DNA of 64,000 bases from Acidimicrobiales bacterium. Its GTDB lineage: Bacteria > Actinomycetota > Acidimicrobiia > Acidimicrobiales > JAHWLA01. The notes beneath the pieces are model-generated. The model saw nothing but the letters and a program-made list of their open reading frames with translations, searched no databases and was not told the DNA's origin. The stretch is from NCBI GenBank assembly GCA_035536915.1, contig DATLNE010000023.1, forward strand, positions 32,458 to 96,457, in the 5' to 3' direction. The first letter of the stretch is position 1; each line of letters opens with the position of its first letter. Shown here piece by piece: positions 56,366-64,000 of the stretch. A program made the position numbers and the translations under genes.

Positions 56366-56381
56366 GGTCGCTCGTCGACGC

Positions 56382-56804
56382 TCAGTCGACGCAGAGCTCG
56401 TTGCCCTCGGGGTCGGCCAGTGTGATGGTGAAGGCGCCCCGGTCGTCGCTGGTCCACAGGAACGTCGCCCCCAGCTCCTGCAGGCGTTTCGCCTCGGGCT
56501 CGACCCGTTCGGCGCCCACGTGCAGGTCGAGGTGCACCCGGTTCTTGGCCGCCTTGGCTTCGGGCACCTTCTGCAAGAACAGCCGGGGCCGCTTGCCGTC
56601 GGGGTCCCTGGCCGCGGCAACCTCGGCGAAGGCCGCCTTGCCCTCGACCTCGATTGTCGCCTCGGGCGGAATGGCGCCCGCGCCCAGAAGCTCTGTCACC
56701 ATCTCGCTGTGGTCCTCGACCTGGTAGCCGAGGGCCTCGGCCCAGAAGCGGGCCAGCGCATGGGGGTCTGCCGCGTCGAAGGTGATCTGTACGCCGATGG
56801 TCAT
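56382..56804 (-). CDS. VOC-family (glyoxalase/bleomycin-resistance-like) protein
   Basis: Vicinal-oxygen-chelate fold protein of 140 aa: VQITFDAADPHALARFWAEALGY at the start, RLFLQKVPE, NRVHLDLHV in the middle and FTITLADPEGNELCV at the end. It matches the common actinobacterial VOC subfamily with unknown substrate. The ATG overlaps the stop of the geranylgeranyl-reductase-like gene (ATGA), so it is translated with it. Confidence 0.86.
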   Translation of the reverse strand: MTIGVQITFDAADPHALARFWAEALGYQVEDHSEMVTELLGAGAIPPEATIEVEGKAAFAEVAAARDPDGKRPRLFLQKVPEAKAAKNRVHLDLHVGAERVEPEAKRLQELGATFLWTSDDRGAFTITLADPEGNELCVD

Positions 56805-58021
56805 CGGAAGGCTCCGTCTCCTGTGAACATGCCGCGGTGCCACCGGTGGGGCGTGGCGACCACGGCGCGTGGATAGTCCTCGAACAGCCAGCGGGCGAAG
56901 TTGCGCCGGGTCCACCCGGTCAGGCCCGCCACTCGGATGGCGGCACGGGCCCCCCTGCGGTGGGCGATGCCCTTGGTCGACAGCCAGTCGGCCAGCGCGT
57001 TGTCGCGGGCCAGTCCTCGGCGCACCGCCCGCTCGTAGTGCGCGGCGGCGTCGCGGGGCCGCAGCCCGCCCGCAGCGAGGATGGCGTGCGCGGCGAGCAC
57101 GCCGGTCTCCAAGGCTTGGCCGATGCCTTCGCCGGTCATGGGGTCGGTGGCCCGAGCGGCGTCGCCCACGAACAGGACACGACCTCGGGAGGCGGTGAGG
57201 CGGGTGGCGCCCACCCGCGCCGGGATGGGCCACGCCTTGTGCGGCGCTTCCGGCTCGGCGTCAGGGCCGAGCACGGCGCGGATGTGGGGCCGGGCCAGCA
57301 GCTCCGGCCACAACGCCTTGAGCTCCTTGGTCGGGCGCCCTGGCTGTCGGCGGATGCCGAAGCCGACGTTGGCCCGGCCGTCGGGCAATGGGAACGACCA
57401 CGCATAGCCGGGCAGCAGGTCGGGCTCGAACCACACCCACAGGCCTTCGCCCGCGCCGGGGGCCACGTTGCGGAAGTACTGGCGGAAGGCGTGCCACTCG
57501 CCGAGGTAGCCACCTGCGTCTTCGGCCTTGACCGCCTTGCGCAACGTCGACCACATGCCGTCGGCGCCGATGGCGTAGCGCGCCGTCACGTCGCCCAGGC
57601 CGTCGACTTCCAGGGTGATGGACCGGTGCGTGCGCCGGGTGCTCACCAGGGCATGGCCGTCGTACACCTTGACGCCGGCGGCGCGGGCCACGTCGAGCAG
57701 GGCGGCGTCGAGGTCGACCCGTCGGGCCACGGCCCCGTACATGCCGCGGTCGCGGGGGAGCGGGAAGGCAATGGTGCGGCCCGAGGGAGAGCGCACCCAC
57801 ACGTCGTCGATCACGTGCCACGACGCCACCGCCTCGGGCTGCAGGCCCAACTGCTGCAAGCGCCGCAGCGCGCCCGTCGTCAGGCCGTCGCCGCAGCACT
57901 TGTCGCGGGGGAACGTCGCCTTGTCGATCAGCACGACGTTGCGGCCCGCCCGAGCCAGCGTGATGGCGGCCGCGCAGCCCGCCGGGCCCGCGCCCACCAC
58001 GGCGATGTCGGCGGTCAGCAC
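56801..58021 (-). CDS. Geranylgeranyl reductase-family FAD oxidoreductase
   Basis: Flavoprotein of the GGR/FixC group, acting on isoprenoid or related double bonds in characterised members. ADIAVVGAGPAGCAAAITLARAG binds FAD; the DKCCGDGLTTGALRRL block and RRVDLDAAL are typical. VLFVGDAARATDPMTGEGIGQALETG is the second FAD motif near 290. 406 aa, GTG at 58021. Menaquinone or lipid saturation is a likely role by family, not shown here. Operon with the VOC gene. Confidence 0.88.
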   Translation of the reverse strand: MLTADIAVVGAGPAGCAAAITLARAGRNVVLIDKATFPRDKCCGDGLTTGALRRLQQLGLQPEAVASWHVIDDVWVRSPSGRTIAFPLPRDRGMYGAVARRVDLDAALLDVARAAGVKVYDGHALVSTRRTHRSITLEVDGLGDVTARYAIGADGMWSTLRKAVKAEDAGGYLGEWHAFRQYFRNVAPGAGEGLWVWFEPDLLPGYAWSFPLPDGRANVGFGIRRQPGRPTKELKALWPELLARPHIRAVLGPDAEPEAPHKAWPIPARVGATRLTASRGRVLFVGDAARATDPMTGEGIGQALETGVLAAHAILAAGGLRPRDAAAHYERAVRRGLARDNALADWLSTKGIAHRRGARAAIRVAGLTGWTRRNFARWLFEDYPRAVVATPHRWHRGMFTGDGAFR

Positions 58022-58044
58022 GACGGCGATGCTAGGACGGGGCC

Positions 58045-58503
58045 ATGGGAATCGTGCACGACGGGCCGTACGAGGCGATGGTGGGGGACCCCGACGACCA
58101 TCGGCCCCAGACCACGTGGCGCTTGGTGGTCGACCCCGAGGGGCGGGCGCGCCTGGCCGTGCTGCTGGAGCGCTGCGCGCCGGGCGATGCCATCCCCTTG
58201 CACCGCCACGACGTCGACGAGGCGATCTACGTCATCGACGGCGAAGGGGAGTACCGCCTGGGCGACCACGTCGAGGCGGTGGCCACCGGCGACACCGTGT
58301 TCATCCCCGCGGGCACGCCGCACGGCACCCGCAACACCGGCCAACGGCCGCTGCACATCCACGCCGTGTTCCCGCAGACGACCGTGAAGATGGAGATGCT
58401 GGAACGCAACCCGGCACCCGGCACCGAGGACGACCTGCCGATGACGTCGGTCTACGACTTCGCCACCGGCCAGTTCACCGTGGAAGGGCCGACGGCGGGT
58501 TAG
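58045..58503 (+). CDS. Cupin-domain protein
   Basis: Single cupin barrel with motif 1 (PLHRHDVDEAIYVIDGEGEYRLG) and motif 2 (AGTPHGTRNTG), supplying His residues for a metal. 152 aa. Divergent from the GGR-like gene by 23 bp. Its TAG stop shares TTAG with the stop of the convergent TIGR01777 gene. Enzymatic or binding function unknown. Confidence 0.85.
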   Translation: MGIVHDGPYEAMVGDPDDHRPQTTWRLVVDPEGRARLAVLLERCAPGDAIPLHRHDVDEAIYVIDGEGEYRLGDHVEAVATGDTVFIPAGTPHGTRNTGQRPLHIHAVFPQTTVKMEMLERNPAPGTEDDLPMTSVYDFATGQFTVEGPTAG

Positions 58504-59378
58504 CTGTCGCGCAACGCCACCTCGAGGGCGGCGGGCAGCTCGGGGTGCTTGAAGCGGTAGCCGTGGGCTTCGAGCCGCGTCGGCAGCACCCGCTGGGAGG
58601 CGGTGAGCGAGGCCGCCATCTCCCCGCCCAGCACCACCGACAGGGCGGCGCGGGGGACCGGCAAGCGGGCGGGCCGGCGCATGGCCTTGCCCAAGGCGGC
58701 GGTGAACTCGGCGTTGGTCACGGGGTGCGGCGCCGTGGCGTTGATCGGACCCGACAAGTCGTCGCTGCGCAGGGCGTGGAGGATGGCGCCCACCTCGTCG
58801 TGCAGCGACACCCAACTCGTCCACTGCCGGCCTGACCCGAGCTTGCCGCCGAGGCCGATGCGGAACAGCGGCAACTGCTTCTTGAGGGCGCCGCCGCGGC
58901 CCGACAGCACGATCCCGGTGCGCAGGTGCACGACCCGCACGCCCGCTTCGGCTGCGGGCGCAGTCGATGCCTCCCAGGCTTGGCACAGCTCGCTGAGGAA
59001 GTCGTCGCCCGGCGCCGAGTCCTCCGTCAGCACCTCGTCGCCCCGCTCGCCGTAGTAGCCGATGGCCGACCCGCTGACGAGGACCTTCGGCGGTGTGGCG
59101 ACGGCAGCCATGGCCTCCGCCAACAGCGTGGTGCCGTCGACCCGGCTGGCACGGATGCGGGCCTTCTGGGCCTTTGACCACCGGCGGGCACCCACGCCCT
59201 CGCCCGCCAGGTGCACGACGGCGTCGATGCGGTCGAGGGCGGAACGATCGAAGCGACGGGCGGGAATGTCCCACGTCTCGCCTCGGATGGCGGGTCGCAC
59301 GTTGTGCCCGCCGAGTTGGAGTGCCTGGACGAGGGCGGTGCCGATCAGGCCGTGCGACCCCGTCACGAGGACGTTCAT
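58500..59378 (-). CDS. TIGR01777-family epimerase-like protein
   Basis: Extended SDR-like protein of the TIGR01777 (YfcH/SDR39U1) family. TGSHGLIGTALVQAL binds the cofactor; VVHLAGEGVGARRWSKAQK and LVSGSAIGYYGERGDEVLTE are the family hallmarks. A C-terminal DUF1731-type segment (ASQRVLPTRLEAHGYRFKHPEL) ends the protein. 292 aa, ATG at 59378. Substrate unknown. It starts 11 bp after the VanW-family gene ends, so the two may be co-transcribed. Confidence 0.88.
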   Translation of the reverse strand: MNVLVTGSHGLIGTALVQALQLGGHNVRPAIRGETWDIPARRFDRSALDRIDAVVHLAGEGVGARRWSKAQKARIRASRVDGTTLLAEAMAAVATPPKVLVSGSAIGYYGERGDEVLTEDSAPGDDFLSELCQAWEASTAPAAEAGVRVVHLRTGIVLSGRGGALKKQLPLFRIGLGGKLGSGRQWTSWVSLHDEVGAILHALRSDDLSGPINATAPHPVTNAEFTAALGKAMRRPARLPVPRAALSVVLGGEMAASLTASQRVLPTRLEAHGYRFKHPELPAALEVALRDS

Positions 59379-59389
59379 CACCCGTAATG

Positions 59390-61027
59390 CTACGGGCAGT
59401 TCACGCCTTCTTCCGGCCGGTACAAGGCGAAGACCGAATCTGTCTTCTTTGTGCCGTCCGGGTAGGTGCGGGTGCGCTGGGTCGTGACCCGGGTGCACGG
59501 GCCTCGGGGTGCCTCGCTCTGGCCCGTCTGCACCGACTCGATGTGCTTGGTCGAGTACAGCGTGACGGTGATTGTCGTGGACGAGTAGGTGGGCCAGACG
59601 AGCACGCCGTGCTGCGTGGTGTTCTTGATCTGGAGGTCGGGGTGGGGGAAGCCCAAGGTGGCCTCGCGGCCCCGGGGGTAGCGGGAGAAGTAGAGGCTGT
59701 GGCTCTGGTACTCGCCGAAGTCGAGGCCCGCGAAGAAGGCGGCGTTGAAGAACGTGGTGGCGAACTGGGAGACGCCGCCGCCGACGTCTTCGGCCAGCAT
59801 GCCGTCTTGGATGACGCCCGCCACCACGAAGCCCTTCTCGCGGGTGCGGCGCCCGATGCGTTCGTTCACCGAATAGGTCTCGCCGGGCAGGATGACGTGG
59901 CCGCGGGCGAGGTTGGAGATGCGGTGGATGTTGGTGACCCGGGGCTGGCCCGCTTGGTATGTGGTGGTGAACTCGCCGACCTTTTCCCGGATGCCGAGGG
60001 CGTTGGCCTTCTCGACCGTCAGCTTGGGCTCGACCCTTGTGAGAGGCAGGCTGATGGCGTTCTTGGGCCGGGTGCGCATGGCGTCGAGCAGCAGGGCGCC
60101 GGCCGTGGGCGCGCAGCAACCGGTGCCCGACTTGCCGGCGATGACGCGGGGCACGCCGTCGGTGACGGTGAACGACGACTCGGTGGGCGGTGTGCCCACG
60201 TTGGGCAGCAGCTTCTTGAGGTCGTCGGCGGCGGCGTTGGCGTCGACGGCGAGCACGAGCCCGTCGGGGGCGGGGTTGGCCCGCAGCCAGGTGCGCAAGG
60301 TGGCAGCGGGCACACTGACTTCGGCCGTGCCCGCCTTCACCGGCAGCGCCGTGCGGACCAGCTCGGCGGCTTCTTCGACCAGTTTCTCCACGTCGTCCTT
60401 GTCGAAGCGGGGCTCGACCTCGCCTCGGTCGACGCGCACCCGGATGGGCGCGCCGCGACGGGCGGCCTTGGGCAGCTTGTCGACGACGTCGGCCGGATCG
60501 ATGCCTCGTCCGCTCTTGCCCTCGACAGCCACCAGCTTGCCGCTCTCGACCTTGATGCTCGGCTCGGCGGCGGGCGTCTTGGGGCCGGGGTCGCGCTCGG
60601 CCACCGTCTTGTAGACGGACCCGGGTGCCACGGCGACCTTGACGTCGGCCTGGCGGGGGCCGAAGAACGAGCCCACCCAGTCGGCGATGCGAGGGAGGAT
60701 GGCGCCGGTGCGGCCTGCCTTGAAGGCGGCCTCCACGGTGGCGGCGTCGGTGACCGTCACGCCGAGGTCGGTGGCAGGGGCGGTGAAGCCGCCCTCGGGG
60801 GCATCGACGCGCACCTCGCTGTTGGCATACGTGTCGGCCAACGCGGCCACCCGGTCGACGACTTGTTGGCGGGTCATGCCGCCGATATCGCGTCCGGCCA
60901 GCTCGACGTTGCGGGCCACCTTGCCGTCATTGCGGCTGGTGTCGACGGTGTAGGCGATGACGACGGCCACGCCGACGCCGAACAACGAGGCGAGCGCGAT
61001 GAGTCCAATGGTCAAGGCGCGCCGCAC
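59390..61027 (-). CDS. VanW-family exported protein with peptidoglycan-binding-4 domains
   Basis: Signal anchor at ~7-28, then two PG_binding_4 (YoaR-like) domains in ~35-300, then a VanW domain (~340-480: NLARGHVILPGETYSVNERIG, GGGVSQFATTFFNAAFFAG, HSLYFSRYPRGREATL). VanW proteins accompany cell-wall modules but their activity is not defined. A Thr/Arg/Lys-rich tail with two Cys ends the protein. 545 aa, GTG at 61027. It is expected outside the membrane at the cell wall; no resistance function is implied. Confidence 0.88.
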   Translation of the reverse strand: MRRALTIGLIALASLFGVGVAVVIAYTVDTSRNDGKVARNVELAGRDIGGMTRQQVVDRVAALADTYANSEVRVDAPEGGFTAPATDLGVTVTDAATVEAAFKAGRTGAILPRIADWVGSFFGPRQADVKVAVAPGSVYKTVAERDPGPKTPAAEPSIKVESGKLVAVEGKSGRGIDPADVVDKLPKAARRGAPIRVRVDRGEVEPRFDKDDVEKLVEEAAELVRTALPVKAGTAEVSVPAATLRTWLRANPAPDGLVLAVDANAAADDLKKLLPNVGTPPTESSFTVTDGVPRVIAGKSGTGCCAPTAGALLLDAMRTRPKNAISLPLTRVEPKLTVEKANALGIREKVGEFTTTYQAGQPRVTNIHRISNLARGHVILPGETYSVNERIGRRTREKGFVVAGVIQDGMLAEDVGGGVSQFATTFFNAAFFAGLDFGEYQSHSLYFSRYPRGREATLGFPHPDLQIKNTTQHGVLVWPTYSSTTITVTLYSTKHIESVQTGQSEAPRGPCTRVTTQRTRTYPDGTKKTDSVFALYRPEEGVNCP

Positions 61028-61071
61028 GCCGGCCAGGATCGCGCATGGGGCGCCGCTATAGGGTGACGCCC

Positions 61072-62034
61072 ATGCAGACCAGGCTGACGGATGTGCTCCA
61101 GATCGAGCACCCGGTGATGCTGGCAGGCATGGGGGGCGTTTCGTACTCCCGCCTGGTAGCGGCAGTGTCAGAGGCGGGGGGCTTCGGGTGCCTCGGCGCC
61201 TCCACCATGGGCCCCGACAAGATGGTCGAGGAGATGCGGGCGGTGCGGGCGGCGACCGACAAGCCGTTCGGCGTCGACCTGCTGACGGCGGCGCCGGGCG
61301 ACATGGTGGCCCAGGTGCAGCTGGTGATCGAGAACGGGGCCTCTGTGTTCGTTGCCGGCCTCGGCGTGCCCCGCGACGTGGTCGACCTGTGCCACCAGCA
61401 CGGGGTGATCGTGGTGAACATGTGCGGCAAGGTCCGCCACGCCGTCGCCGCCGTCGAGGCCGGGTGCGACATCGTGGTCGCCCAGGGCACCGAGGCGGGC
61501 GGGCACACCGGCCAGGTGGCGACCCTGCCGCTCGTGCCCCAGATCGTCGATGCCGTGGGTGCCCGGGTGCCGGTGGTGGCCGCAGGCGGGATCTTCGACG
61601 GGCGGGGCCTGGCCGCCGCGCTGGCGCTCGGGGCCGACGGCGTGTGGGTGGGCACCCGGTTCATCGCCACCCCCGAGGCGCGGGCGGTGCCCGGCTACAA
61701 GGACACGCTGCTGTCGATCGCCGAGGACGGCACCGTGGTGTCGCGGGCGTACACGGGCAAGACGTGCCGGGTGGTGCGCAACGACTACACGCAGTACTTC
61801 GAGGAACACGCGGAGGAACTGCAGCCGTTCCCGGCCCAGATCGGCCGGGCCATGGGCGACGGCGCCTTCCACCTCGGCGCCGACGAGAACGAGGTCGTCG
61901 ACCCGGCCCGCGAGTTCTTCCCGGCCGGGCAGGGTGCAGGCGCCATCGACGAGTTGGTGCCCGCGGGGGAGTTGGTGCACCGCTTCGTGGCCGAGGCGGA
62001 AGCCGCCCTCAGCCGGATGGCCGCCGGGCGCTGA
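61072..62034 (+). CDS. Nitronate monooxygenase-family (NPD) flavoprotein
   Basis: FMN TIM-barrel enzyme of the 2-nitropropane dioxygenase family. The N-terminal HPVMLAGMGGVSYSRLVAAVSEAGGFG, VAQGTEAGGHTGQVATLPLVPQIVDAV and VAAGGIFDGRGLAAALALGADGVWVGTRF bind FMN and carry the catalytic His region. 320 aa from the ATG at 61072; a GTG at 61063 is possible. The natural substrate may be a nitronate or another enolate-type compound. Its TGA lies inside the conserved flank of a palindromic repeat. Confidence 0.88.
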   Translation: MQTRLTDVLQIEHPVMLAGMGGVSYSRLVAAVSEAGGFGCLGASTMGPDKMVEEMRAVRAATDKPFGVDLLTAAPGDMVAQVQLVIENGASVFVAGLGVPRDVVDLCHQHGVIVVNMCGKVRHAVAAVEAGCDIVVAQGTEAGGHTGQVATLPLVPQIVDAVGARVPVVAAGGIFDGRGLAAALALGADGVWVGTRFIATPEARAVPGYKDTLLSIAEDGTVVSRAYTGKTCRVVRNDYTQYFEEHAEELQPFPAQIGRAMGDGAFHLGADENEVVDPAREFFPAGQGAGAIDELVPAGELVHRFVAEAEAALSRMAAGR

Positions 62035-62099
62035 CCCCCACCACCTCGAAGTTGTGTAGGAATCGCGCTGTAAAACGGCGCGTTTCCTACGCAACTTCG
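62031..62099. repeat. Palindromic repeat 4 with conserved flank
   Basis: The CTGACCCCCACCACCT flank begins at 62031 and includes the nitronate monooxygenase stop. A 53-nt palindrome follows (62047-62099) with arms CGAAGTTGTGTAGGAA-t-CGCGC and GCGCG-t-TTCCTACGCAACTTCG around a 9-nt loop, with one mismatch in the outer stem. The right arm supplies the TAG of the convergent beta-propeller gene (62087-62089). Confidence 0.85.
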
Positions 62100-63439
62100 G
62101 GGCGATAAACGGCGCCGCCAGGGGCCGGCGTGTCGGCCCGGTTGTCGGCTCCCCTGCGATGGTGCAGGCCGCCCCAGACGACGAGCTCGCGGCCCGTCCA
62201 CACGGTGGTGTGGCCCACTCGCTCGAGGTCGAGGTCGGGCATCGGGAGCCTGTGCCAGCGGTTGGCCGCCACCTCGTATGCCATGCGGAGGCTGCCCCCC
62301 TTGCGCTTGTCGATGATCGCGGGGCTGTTGATCCCTCCCACCACCACCACGTGCTCGCCTACCGCCGCCGTGCCGAGGCCGGTAAAGAACTCGGCGTACA
62401 TCGGGTAACGGTCGAGCGGCTTCATCGAGGTCCACGACGACAAGGCGATGTCGTACCGAGCGGCGACGTGGACGTACCGGTGCTCCTCGTTCTGCGTTGT
62501 GGCCAGCATGAGGAGGGCGCCGGCATCGGTGAGAGCGACGTTGGCTCGCACCTGTGGCGTCGGCCCCTCGAAGGGCGGCCCGGGGATCGGGGTTGTGGCC
62601 CACGTGACCGGGTCGACGACGAACCCGACGAGCGGCGGCTTTGTCTCGTAGCCGATCCATTTGCTGGACACGAACACCACTCGGCCGCCCGCGGACACGG
62701 CGTCGAACTCCCTGATGTCGTCGAGGTCGAGATCGCCGGTGTCGAGCCGTGCCACGTCGCGCCACCCGCCCGGCTCGTCGTACGCCGTCACGAACAGGTC
62801 CAGGTCGCGGTAGACGAGCGCAACCAATGTCCCGTCGACAGCAGCGGCCGCCCGCAGCCAGTCACTCGGCTCTGGCAAGCGGCGCCAAGTGCCCGTGGTC
62901 GGGTCGAGAGCAACCGGGCCCGCGAGGGGAGTCTCGTACACGCCGTCGGGGAACTCCGTGAGACGCGTATCTCGGCCGTTCACGATGACGACCTCACGAC
63001 CGGTCCACATGGCCGTCGCGCCGGGCAACACGTCGACAGGCGAGTCCGGCAAGACGCGCCATGCGTTGGTCGTCGGGTTGTAGGCCGCCGCGTCACGGAG
63101 CATGGTGCCGTTGCCCGCCTGGCCGCCCACGACGACGACCTCGGTGCCCGTCCATACCGATGCTGCCAGCGACCGGGCAGCGATGGGCGCCGCGGCCATC
63201 GGCGACCAAGTGCCCGCGGCGATCGGCACCGGCGCAGGGGAACGGAGCAGGGCGGCCGCCAAGGCCACGCACAGGACGGCCGCGGCCGCCGCCCACCACC
63301 CGCGGCCGGCCCGCGGCCGCCGCCCGTCGAGCGACACCACCACGCGCTCGCTGTCGGGCAGCGGCGGCACGACCGCGGGCGTGCCCCATTCGGCGATCGC
63401 ACCGAGGCGCTCGCGCAGGTCGTCTTCGGAGAGGGTCAC
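62087..63439 (-). CDS. Membrane-anchored Kelch-like beta-propeller protein, putative anti-sigma partner
   Basis: The N-terminal cytoplasmic ~50 residues (TLSEDDLRERLGAIAEWGTP) precede one membrane helix (~57-77). Kelch-type repeats follow (VWTGTEVVVVGGQAGNG, MWTGREVVIVNG, VWTGRELVVWGGLH, each with YNPTTNAWRVLP-like blades), probably forming an extracellular propeller. 450 aa. The GTG at 63439 overlaps the sigma-factor stop (GTGA). This position, right after an ECF sigma gene, is where anti-sigma factors sit; no HxxxCxxC zinc motif is seen. The stop codon lies in a palindromic repeat. Confidence 0.78.
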   Translation of the reverse strand: MTLSEDDLRERLGAIAEWGTPAVVPPLPDSERVVVSLDGRRPRAGRGWWAAAAAVLCVALAAALLRSPAPVPIAAGTWSPMAAAPIAARSLAASVWTGTEVVVVGGQAGNGTMLRDAAAYNPTTNAWRVLPDSPVDVLPGATAMWTGREVVIVNGRDTRLTEFPDGVYETPLAGPVALDPTTGTWRRLPEPSDWLRAAAAVDGTLVALVYRDLDLFVTAYDEPGGWRDVARLDTGDLDLDDIREFDAVSAGGRVVFVSSKWIGYETKPPLVGFVVDPVTWATTPIPGPPFEGPTPQVRANVALTDAGALLMLATTQNEEHRYVHVAARYDIALSSWTSMKPLDRYPMYAEFFTGLGTAAVGEHVVVVGGINSPAIIDKRKGGSLRMAYEVAANRWHRLPMPDLDLERVGHTTVWTGRELVVWGGLHHRRGADNRADTPAPGGAVYRPEVA

Positions 63440-63912
63440 GAGAGCTCCTTCCGCAGTTGGGCGATCCCGCGTGAGATATGGGACCGCACGGTGCCGACCC
63501 GGCAGTCGAGGATCGTGGCCGTCTCCTCGTCGGGCAGCTGGGCCCAGTAACGGAGCACGATCGCCGTCCGCTGCGGCGGCGGCAGGCGGCGCAGGGCATC
63601 CCGCAGGTCGATCAGGTCGGCGGTGGCATCGGGCGGCGGGGGATCGAGCCGGTAGGCGTCTTCCGTGCGCATGCGCCGCAGGCGACCGCGGGCGCCGTTG
63701 ACGACCACTTGCCGGACGTAGCCGCCCGGGCTGGTGCGGATGTCGGCCCATCGGCCCCGTGCGACCACGAAGGCGTCCTGCACGATCTCGTCGGCCAGCG
63801 CCGCCGAGCCGACCAAGAGGAAGGCCAGCTGCACGTAGCCGACGTACTGCGCCGCGTAGAGCTCGACCAGTTCCTCGGGCCAGGCCGGTGCCACGGTGGC
63901 TTCCCCCGTCAT
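63436..63912 (-). CDS. ECF-type RNA polymerase sigma factor (SigE/SigM-like)
   Basis: Extracytoplasmic-function sigma factor. Region 2 has LYAAQYVGYVQLAFLLVG, ADEIVQDAFVVARGRWADI and a VRQVVVNGARGRLRR segment. Region 4 has RRLPPPQRTAIVLRYWAQLPDEETATILDCRVGTVRSHISRGIAQL. 158 aa from the ATG at 63912; upstream in-frame codons exist but are less likely. It is coupled to the downstream Kelch-type membrane protein, suggesting that protein controls its release. Target promoters are not visible here. Confidence 0.92.
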   Translation of the reverse strand: MTGEATVAPAWPEELVELYAAQYVGYVQLAFLLVGSAALADEIVQDAFVVARGRWADIRTSPGGYVRQVVVNGARGRLRRMRTEDAYRLDPPPPDATADLIDLRDALRRLPPPQRTAIVLRYWAQLPDEETATILDCRVGTVRSHISRGIAQLRKELS

Positions 63913-63951
63913 CACGCCACAACGATGCACACGAGGGCACCGTTGTTGCAC

Positions 63952-64000
63952 CTGACCCCCACCACCTCGAAGTTGCGTAGGAATCGCGCTGTAAAACGGC
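63952..64000. repeat. Palindromic repeat 5, cut by window end
   Basis: 49 nt identical to 62031-62079 except for one base (GTTGCGTAGG here, GTTGTGTAGG there), including the CTGACCCCCACCACCT flank and the CGAAGTTG arm up to the loop. The right arm lies beyond the window. It sits upstream of the sigma-factor start. Confidence 0.85.

Overview
The window is high-GC actinobacterial chromosome, most like an uncultured Acidimicrobiia-type lineage. The evidence is an F420-dependent luciferase-like oxidoreductase, a PAC2-family protein, a BldD-type regulator with an intact c-di-GMP signature, an SCO6745-family protein, a FolP2-type dihydropteroate synthase homologue, HrcA-DnaJ-RsmE-BldD in series, many GTG starts and very tight packing with ATGA/GTGA overlaps. 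The lineage call is inference from gene content only.

Layout. 1-1578: the end of an integrated element, a large serine recombinase truncated by the window edge and running into an intact tRNA-Ala(GGC). 1.6-7.4 kb: leuS, a FadD-like adenylating enzyme and a REC-GAF-EAL protein. 7.5-10.4 kb: a three-gene minus-strand operon (phosphotransferase, PAC2, F420 oxidoreductase). 10.4-15.7 kb: thioredoxin-TPR protein, small HExxH protein, comEA, a short comEC, folP2-like, holA. 15.8-20 kb: a His-rich membrane protein, rpsT, a 2-hydroxyacid dehydrogenase and a DUF5317-MFS fusion. 20-24 kb: a small leader ORF, a membrane GGDEF-EAL protein, a perfect 23-bp palindrome and lepA. 24-31.5 kb: SCO6745-type protein, secreted lipase, small signalling proteins (zinc ribbon, single REC, His-rich, stand-alone DHp-like), hrcA, dnaJ, rsmE, bldD, a sugar-nucleotide epimerase. 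31.5-40.8 kb: hemW, HxlR regulator, acyl-CoA dehydrogenase, TauE, hydrolase, NTF2-like, DUF72, HATPase, FAD oxidoreductase and malQ.

The most striking locus is 40.9-46.6 kb: kaiC, two kaiB genes and a PAS-GGDEF-EAL gene joined by ATGA overlaps or a 7-nt gap, followed by an OmpR-type winged-helix-EAL protein whose upstream region carries a 16-bp tandem direct repeat. With the REC-GAF-EAL gene, the membrane GGDEF-EAL gene and BldD (RxD-X8-RxxD present), it suggests a Kai-type ATPase feeding a cyclic-di-GMP network that ends in a c-di-GMP-sensing transcription factor. This circuit is inferred, not shown.

46.6-64 kb: a DNA ligase and a stand-alone LigD-type polymerase separated by a DUF559/AbiEi-type gene surrounded by palindromic repeats; nitroreductase and SDR; a four-gene operon of two paralogous lipoproteins, a trypsin-like protease and a zinc-ribbon coiled-coil membrane protein; acyl-CoA dehydrogenase; single REC; VOC and geranylgeranyl-reductase-like genes; cupin; TIGR01777 protein; VanW-family protein; nitronate monooxygenase; and an ECF sigma factor coupled to a membrane beta-propeller protein. 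Intergenic palindromes of one apparent family (a shared TGACCCCC-ACC flank followed by a CGAAGT palindrome) occur at 47.6, 62.0 and 63.95 kb. No CRISPR array, rRNA or Ku gene was seen.
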